From Silvimonas soli (GTDB taxonomy: Bacteria; Pseudomonadota; Gammaproteobacteria; Burkholderiales; Chitinibacteraceae): a DNA stretch of 64,000 nt. The notes under the pieces were generated by a model. The model did no database searches and was not told where the DNA came from. It saw only the letters and a list, made by a program, of their open reading frames with translations. The stretch covers positions 2,170,001 through 2,234,000 of the forward strand of contig NZ_CP106736.1 of NCBI RefSeq assembly GCF_030035605.1, in the 5' to 3' direction. Numbering within the stretch: the stretch's first letter is position 1; every line of letters begins with the position of its first letter. Positions 59,801 through 64,000 of the stretch are shown here, piece after piece. Made by a program: the position numbers and the translations under genes.

Positions 59801-61015
59801 ATAGTTCATTACGCCACTATTGCTAATAGTGGCATTACCAGACGTTACCGTCCCGGAAGCATCTGCGGGGTCGGGATTAGCAAACATTACCCCGGTAGCA
59901 CCACTCCATTCGGGGTTGGTATTGGATTTCGGTGTAGTACCCGGAACAGGCTGAGTTGGTCCAATGTAATTCATATTGGCACGTAATACGCCACCATCGC
60001 GGAGCAAGCCGCTATCATTCAAATAGCCAAAAACACCATATCTGATCTTGCCCGAATATTGCTGCATCAATCCTTCAGGTTTAAAAATCGGCTTGGAATC
60101 AGATCCCATATAGCCAACGCAGTTTGATTCCAACCCAATTACACTGTCGCATACGCGAGCACGAATGATCACCGTATAAATCCCGCTGCCGCTGTAATCG
60201 TCCGTAAAATTACTGGATAACGGGTTATACGCATTATTTGTGCTAGGAGTATAAACACCTTTTTTTGACGTGGTTCCTGCCGTATAACTATCACCCGTCG
60301 TACTACCATTAGAAGAATCAAAGGACGCGGTATTAGTAAATTGCATCCGGTTGCCCAAGCCCCAGATCCGGAACGAAAGATTGCTCCATGAAAATGGTGA
60401 GACTGCGCTAATTGTTGAGCTTCCCGCTAAACTGCGATTAGGCGTTTCCCCCGCGCTGCCTTGGCCAGATGCCCAAGCCTTTTCAAGAATAGTACCTTTG
60501 TTTACCGCATTCCCAGTTCCAGAAGCTGACGCATCGGTAGATCGGTAGCCGCCGGTTAGAGCCCAGCGGAATGGGTCAATAGTCTGCATGGAAGCCCAGT
60601 TTAAAAAGCTACCACTCCATAAATGGGATGTACTAGTACTGGTGCAACCAAACGTCGAACTAGCAGCACTTACCGGAAAAAAGAAACTGCCATTCGTGGA
60701 ACTGTCCAGCGCCGAAGAACTGTCATAGTAGTAGTCATAGCACTTTGCTGGATCAAAATAGCCAATGAAGCCAGAAGTTGTAACCCACGGTGAAAAAGAA
60801 GTCGGATAGGCAATACTGTTTGCAGTCGGATATTCCACGGACAGCGTTAATAGCAAATTACCGGGAACTGGGGTACTGGTAAAAACCGGCTGATCGGCCA
60901 GATCAGTTGAAGCGAAACTAACAGTTGGCACTAATAATCCGGCCGTTAATACCAAATTCCCGATAGCTTTCCCAAACAAGGTAAGAGCTCCAAATAATTT
61001 TTTATTAGCATTCAT
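56894..61015 (-). CDS. pilY1: Type IV pilus tip adhesin PilY1/PilC
   Basis: The 1,373-residue protein has a signal peptide (NLVLTAGLLVPTVSFAS), a large variable N-terminal part with many Ser/Thr/Asn-rich strands, and the conserved C-terminal PilC/PilY beta-propeller (about 840-1,250). The propeller includes VVYVGANDGMLHAFDGTKTGGSEL, YVDATVLVNDLDMA and a putative metal loop in YNNSDGNGYLYIIDP. It is thought to sit at the pilus tip and act in extension, adhesion and surface sensing. AAGGA at 8-bp spacing supports the start. It lies directly after pilX. The GC content is visibly lower than in the rest of the window. Confidence 0.93.
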   Translation of the reverse strand: MNANKKLFGALTLFGKAIGNLVLTAGLLVPTVSFASTDLADQPVFTSTPVPGNLLLTLSVEYPTANSIAYPTSFSPWVTTSGFIGYFDPAKCYDYYYDSSSALDSSTNGSFFFPVSAASSTFGCTSTSTSHLWSGSFLNWASMQTIDPFRWALTGGYRSTDASASGTGNAVNKGTILEKAWASGQGSAGETPNRSLAGSSTISAVSPFSWSNLSFRIWGLGNRMQFTNTASFDSSNGSTTGDSYTAGTTSKKGVYTPSTNNAYNPLSSNFTDDYSGSGIYTVIIRARVCDSVIGLESNCVGYMGSDSKPIFKPEGLMQQYSGKIRYGVFGYLNDSGLLRDGGVLRANMNYIGPTQPVPGTTPKSNTNPEWSGATGVMFANPDPADASGTVTSGNATISNSGVMNYLNKFGRSSGVYKTYDPVSELYYSGIRYYKAFASDPGSSKYPVPANSEVSTYSSGVNSTMADGFPVITGSNWKDPIIYACQKNFILGIGDVNTHADGNLPGSTTAKNNSTYEPSAPSDMTADTTIGHGQTTYSGSSGATTYIGSLEGVSNLGSTNLSWCCSDDSSYLMAGIAYDSHVNDITPNKWTQYLNTDGTKTFTQTISTYWVDVLENQKYQSKNQYWYATKYGGFTLPSGYKAYDGTKLTQGAWSTGLPVVSTSTDLQPNNYYPAFQAKAMVQGLTNAFQSIAAQTAQTTTAQSASSPKIPTAGGMNYAASYDSSKWIGDVVGTLYTFSGPGAAPTTQGTPWSAQKLLQTQIASNGWNSGRVIASYSGGKGVPFRPSSLSTTDLSKLDPGTSLSSPNNISNSTTQTNYLNYVRGDQSNEVGSAVTGSTKAYRARAAVLGDIVDSKLNAVGPPALGFSEANNPGYTAFKATYASRNPVVYVGANDGMLHAFDGTKTGGSELFAYIPGALYSGPTGTPLVNGLAAYGNPTFVHHNYVDATVLVNDLDMARTNGNTQITTSKWASLLVGPLGKGGQGYYALDVTNPPAYSANNGSGNSANEQALANAVKWEVNSSQAAYNTMGYSYGPPIIVKTKQYGWVVIVTSGYNNSDGNGYLYIIDPPTGNLLQKIQASDGSSVNSDGLAYAAAFVPDTTDFTAETVYAGDLQGNVWRFDLTAATGNYPAPTRIAHLTDSSGNNQPVTVPPLIVTLPNTLRRYVFVGTGKLLGASDVISNKAETFYAIADGTSSGYYMTSATGTNFNLPTGVTFPLTRSELNANTDLINGIGTAPTSAMGWYYDMGTFPGTSSYLLINTAIASNLNYVGWVANAPSGDVCSPSGNHQSFTVDIATGKTILTNGVGGSPVSYISGTGLGTSFSIVSINDGGGVEPLVGDDGGMNGGGGHVTPLTGSFSNSGSGQLLNWREVPVNN

Positions 61016-61028
61016 CTTATTATCCTTG

Positions 61029-61655
61029 CTAAAGGGCTATAGTAGTTTGGACAAAAATCTGACTATTCTTTGACCCATCTACCCGTACGCTAATTCGATA
61101 AATTGTTAAATTGACCCCACCTACGGCAGCGTTATTTGCCTGCCCCGCAGTAGCACCATAACTACCTGGTCCCGGCGGCATCATTGCGCAAGCATTAATA
61201 GTTGATGCTTGCCCTTGCATCGCGCTGTCGCAGAGGCGGTCGATTATATAATTAATTGTGGTGTTATTAGATCCATTCACTTTGTTAGTGGAATTCACAT
61301 AAGTAGAACCAGAATTGAGCAATTCGTCTGGTACTCCAAATTTGGAAGCAGGCAGGCGAACGGCAGAATAATTCGACGCTTTAACGTCAGAATAACGCGT
61401 TGCTGGAGCTTTCAGTGTTCCGGTTTTCAGTTGCGCTATCGCAGCCTGAATACCCAACTCAGCCTGATTATTAAGGTCCCTTTGGTAACCGAGACTCCCT
61501 ACCTGTAGTAAAGAAGAATTGGCAGACCTAAATAATGCAATCGTCGTTAACAATAAAAGCGTAAGGGCTATCAATGTAATGATAAGAACAACCCCTCGCT
61601 CGCGTTTTGGACGCAGCAAATACCGGGTTTGGCTAAAATCTGCATTCGGTACCAT
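61029..61655 (-). CDS. pilX: Minor pilin assembly protein PilX
   Basis: The 208-residue protein has a short basic leader (RPKRERGVVLIITLIALTLLLLTTIALF), a PilX/PulK-type N-terminus that lacks the Glu+5 rule of true pilins but has the hydrophobic helix. The coiled rest has NNQAELGIQAAIAQLKTG and two Cys (LCDSAMQG, NACAMM). It primes pilus assembly with the other minor pilins. It lies 14 bp after the pilW stop. Confidence 0.87.
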   Translation of the reverse strand: MVPNADFSQTRYLLRPKRERGVVLIITLIALTLLLLTTIALFRSANSSLLQVGSLGYQRDLNNQAELGIQAAIAQLKTGTLKAPATRYSDVKASNYSAVRLPASKFGVPDELLNSGSTYVNSTNKVNGSNNTTINYIIDRLCDSAMQGQASTINACAMMPPGPGSYGATAGQANNAAVGGVNLTIYRISVRVDGSKNSQIFVQTTIAL

Positions 61656-61669
61656 GTGACCTCACGCCC

Positions 61670-62947
61670 CTATTTGGCAACATTACGAATTGGAATCGTT
61701 GATTCAACAACGCGGTAACGGTAATTCAGCTCTTGCCCAGAAAGGGCTCGACTATAGCTTGGAGCGGGAGTTCCCGCAGCGCTGGCGAGGTCCGTAAACA
61801 TTGCTACGGTTCTGGTACCTGCGTTGGCTGACTCCTGAATAGCCGTTTTCTCCGGCAACGACGTTCTTATGAGCATAGCTACCCGAACAGCACGAATGCT
61901 TTGCAAAAGGCCGTTTGCCGCAGGGGTTCCCGACATGAGATTGCTTGAACTGTAATTGCCAGAAGGATCAACCCATTCCAGACCAGTAGGCGTCCAGATG
62001 CCATATACGGCATGAATTTCTACAATCCCGTCTGCCAGTGGTTGAACCGTTTCGCTAGCTTGGCCGCGCATCAAACTAGTCATGTGTAAAAGATCATAAC
62101 TGTACAAAGTGTTGTAAGCGCCAGCAGTTATAGCAACAAATCGCGGAGCATTGGTGGTTGAACCCGGCGTAGCAGAATTTAAATTGCCAATTGACATTAA
62201 TTCGCCGGTTGTTCCCGGGACGTTACCGATACCGGTAGTTGACGAATGTAAAGAACCACCAAGACTCAGAGTTACGGGGCCGATATAGCTTGTAATAGCG
62301 GCAGAGGAAAGTTGGTCTACATAACAGTTACCGTTGTTGCCGGTTGTTAAAGCAGTGGGGGCTGCTGCCAGAATAATATCGTTAGCCGAAAAATTTGCCG
62401 AATTGGGCACACTTACAGAACCAGAAGTCGGCGCTGTCGCTGTAAGATAAGTCTGGTATTCGGCTACGCCACCATTACCAGCCATTACCACCAGAATATC
62501 TGAGGCTGGAGCGGCATTATTTAGCGGATTAACGAATGATGACCCTCCCTTGTCTATCAAAACAGGCGCTAATCGATAGGTACTGATATCCGCAGTGAGA
62601 TTATCAAATGGCGCAGGTAAAGCTGCGACTGGAGGTAAAATTGAAATACCAGCCTGATTTATGGCACTAAGGGCGCAACCATAAGTAGTTGCAGGATCGC
62701 CAGAAAATCCGGTCCCCGCACTGCGAATTAGTTGGTCAGCCTGGAATAATGCGTATGAACCAGCTTGGTCCATATCCCCGACGGACACAATAGTACGTTT
62801 ACGTCCTTCATTTGCTTTCAATACGGAAAATATAATCAGAGAGACGATCAAACCAATAACTAGCGCAATCATTAGCTCCATTACGCTAAAGCCATGTTCA
62901 TCGTTCTTACGCAAAACAAGTGGTCTGTTATTTTGCTTGAGGCTCAT
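61670..62947 (-). CDS. pilW: Minor pilin PilW
   Basis: The ATG at 62947 (MSLKQNNRPLV) overlaps the pilV stop (ATGA); a longer reading would run 57 bp into pilV. The 425-residue protein has the type IV pilin N-terminus HGFSVMELMIALVIGLIVSLI (prepilin cleavage after G, Glu at +5) and the PilW pattern NEGRKRTIVSVGDMDQAGSYALFQADQLIRSAG. The long variable C-terminal domain contains Ser/Thr/Gly-rich stretches. It acts in the minor-pilin tip complex. Confidence 0.9.
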   Translation of the reverse strand: MSLKQNNRPLVLRKNDEHGFSVMELMIALVIGLIVSLIIFSVLKANEGRKRTIVSVGDMDQAGSYALFQADQLIRSAGTGFSGDPATTYGCALSAINQAGISILPPVAALPAPFDNLTADISTYRLAPVLIDKGGSSFVNPLNNAAPASDILVVMAGNGGVAEYQTYLTATAPTSGSVSVPNSANFSANDIILAAAPTALTTGNNGNCYVDQLSSAAITSYIGPVTLSLGGSLHSSTTGIGNVPGTTGELMSIGNLNSATPGSTTNAPRFVAITAGAYNTLYSYDLLHMTSLMRGQASETVQPLADGIVEIHAVYGIWTPTGLEWVDPSGNYSSSNLMSGTPAANGLLQSIRAVRVAMLIRTSLPEKTAIQESANAGTRTVAMFTDLASAAGTPAPSYSRALSGQELNYRYRVVESTIPIRNVAK

Positions 62948-63354
62948 TGAATAACTACCTGCGTTGAATATGAACTTGTCTTTGTGCTTTTTGGTTCTTG
63001 CCATGTCACCGTAACAGTTGCGGTGTTGGTGGCTACATTTGTAACAACCGTTCCAACTCCATTAGGTAAGGGAGAGAGCCCACCCGCAGTATTGGTCGCT
63101 GCCGCTGCACCAATCGGGATCTGGTTTTGCCAAGCAGTGATTTGTGCCGGAATATTGACCGTCTGATTTGCCCACATTTGTGAAATTATCTCATTTGCGA
63201 ATAGAGCAGCTCTGGTGCGATTCTCCGAAGATGTAGTGGTCCTCGATGCAACAGTAACTGCGGCTACCAGCCCAATTACACCAATAGAAAATACCAATAT
63301 CGCTATCAACACTTCCAAGAGCATGAAACCGGTCTGTTTTTTGGCGGATTGCAT
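62944..63354 (-). CDS. pilV: Minor pilin PilV
   Basis: The ATG at 63354 (MQSAKKQTGF) is chosen, because AGGT lies 7 bp before it and the upstream in-frame TTG overlaps fimT. The 136-residue protein has the prepilin motif QTGFMLLEVLIAILVFSIGVIGL (cleavage after G; Glu +5), typical of PilV. RTRAALFANEIISQMWANQ is the family continuation. It is coupled to pilW by ATGA. Confidence 0.9.
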   Translation of the reverse strand: MQSAKKQTGFMLLEVLIAILVFSIGVIGLVAAVTVASRTTTSSENRTRAALFANEIISQMWANQTVNIPAQITAWQNQIPIGAAAATNTAGGLSPLPNGVGTVVTNVATNTATVTVTWQEPKSTKTSSYSTQVVIQ

Positions 63355-63374
63355 GTTATGTACCTGAAAGTTAA

Positions 63375-63986
63375 TCAATACGAAGAATTAGCAAAGCAAC
63401 CATCTGGATTGGATGATGAATAGACTTTAGCGGGATCACACATTCTCACCGCGCCGGCGGAGCTGACGGTCACTTGGAGCGGGCGATCAGCAGGATTCCC
63501 GCTGATTGCGCTGCTATCCACTGTATAAGCCAAAACGCCGTTACCTGTGGCTGGGATGCTACAACCAGCTGCTGACGACAATCTGCCCATTGCATTGAAG
63601 CAAACAGTTACTGGGCCGTTGACAGTCACACTGGCGGTACCCAAGCTACCGCCCTGCAAATAAGCGGTATTTTCGCCGGCCATTAAAGTAACTGTTTGCG
63701 TAAACCAGTTTGTCCCACTTGCGCTGAGCGCTGCTCCAGACGGAATATTTCCCGCAGAGGGATTAGCAGTGGTCAGCGATAATGTTACGACCCTATTGAG
63801 TTGGGTGGCGTTGGCTTTAGCAGTGCGCAATGCATTTTGCAGGCTTTCGGCTGCAGTACGAGTACGTGTATTTTGGATCCATGTACCAAAGGCGGGAATG
63901 GCCAGCCACAAAAGAATGCATGAAATTGCTATGGCAATCATAAATTCAATGAGCGTAAATCCATGCTCGCCACCTTTGTTCAGCAT
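63375..63986 (-). CDS. fimT: Minor pilin of the FimT/GspH family
   Basis: The 203-residue protein starts after AAAGGGG. It has the prepilin N-terminus EHGFTLIEFMIAIAISCILL (cleavage after G, Glu +5), then GTWIQNTRTRTAAESLQNALRTAKANATQLNR, the GspH/FimT signature. A Cys pair near the C-terminus (MCDPAKVY and GCFANSSY) may form the usual disulfide. FimT-type pilins can bind DNA during transformation. It is the first visible gene of the pilin operon. Confidence 0.88.
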   Translation of the reverse strand: MLNKGGEHGFTLIEFMIAIAISCILLWLAIPAFGTWIQNTRTRTAAESLQNALRTAKANATQLNRVVTLSLTTANPSAGNIPSGAALSASGTNWFTQTVTLMAGENTAYLQGGSLGTASVTVNGPVTVCFNAMGRLSSAAGCSIPATGNGVLAYTVDSSAISGNPADRPLQVTVSSAGAVRMCDPAKVYSSSNPDGCFANSSY

Positions 63987-64000
63987 GTTGTAGCCCCTTT

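Overview
The window is a chromosomal segment of a GC-rich betaproteobacterium. Gene content and order (polA/DUF2782/thrB, the ftsY-ftsE-ftsX-rpoH block, tol-pal followed by queE/queC, and divergent thiD/rubredoxin next to hemL) resemble Neisseriales such as Chromobacterium or Chitinibacter relatives; the order-level placement is inference from synteny and protein flavour. No rRNA, tRNA or CRISPR array was found. Three parS-type palindromes at 48.0, 50.2 and 52.7 kb, beside both topoisomerase IV genes, suggest that the right half lies in the centromere/origin-proximal domain.

Layout. 0-7 kb: 5' part of polA, a LOG-family hydrolase, thrB, an ECF sigma factor with a zinc-motif partner, an FAD-linked oxidase and an M14 carboxypeptidase. 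7-11.5 kb: rpoH (with a perfect CIRCE operator upstream), ftsX, ftsE, ftsY and rsmD. 12-20 kb: ferredoxin, queC-clcA-queE, and the complete tolQRAB-pal-cpoB envelope system. 20-24.5 kb: ruvB, then an FMN riboswitch with ribB inserted on the opposite strand, then ruvA, ruvC and a TonB-like gene. 24.6-33.5 kb: cytochrome c, dksA, aroG, an FUSC-like membrane protein, a lipoyl-like/E3-binding protein, ackA, a membrane protein, dgkA and a LytS/LytR-type two-component pair.

33.6-43.1 kb: comM (yifB) is split in two by a 7,953-bp element with TGT/ACA ends, 26-bp imperfect terminal inverted repeats, several internal copies of the end motif and a 7-bp direct repeat at the junctions. It carries a TnsA-like endonuclease gene and a truncated gene in the tnsB position, so it looks like a decayed Tn7-like transposon at the comM site. 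Its cargo includes an FRG-domain protein, a coiled-coil/two-TM protein whose two halves are joined across a 10-A run, a periplasmic protein, an Xre-type regulator, a HAD-like protein flanked by two paralogues of an unknown family, and an IS3-type remnant. The FRG/coiled-coil pair is the best candidate here for an undescribed (possibly anti-phage) system.

43.1-64 kb: a truncated-hemoglobin-like protein, parE, a nucleoside deoxyribosyltransferase-like protein, a Wzi-like outer-membrane protein, parC, an M15 peptidase, a CPT-like kinase, an AraC/GyrI-like regulator, thiD, rubredoxin, a HemJ-like protein, a CYTH phosphatase and hemL. The window ends in a less GC-rich minor-pilin operon, fimT-pilV-pilW-pilX-pilY1, closed by a TonB-like gene.
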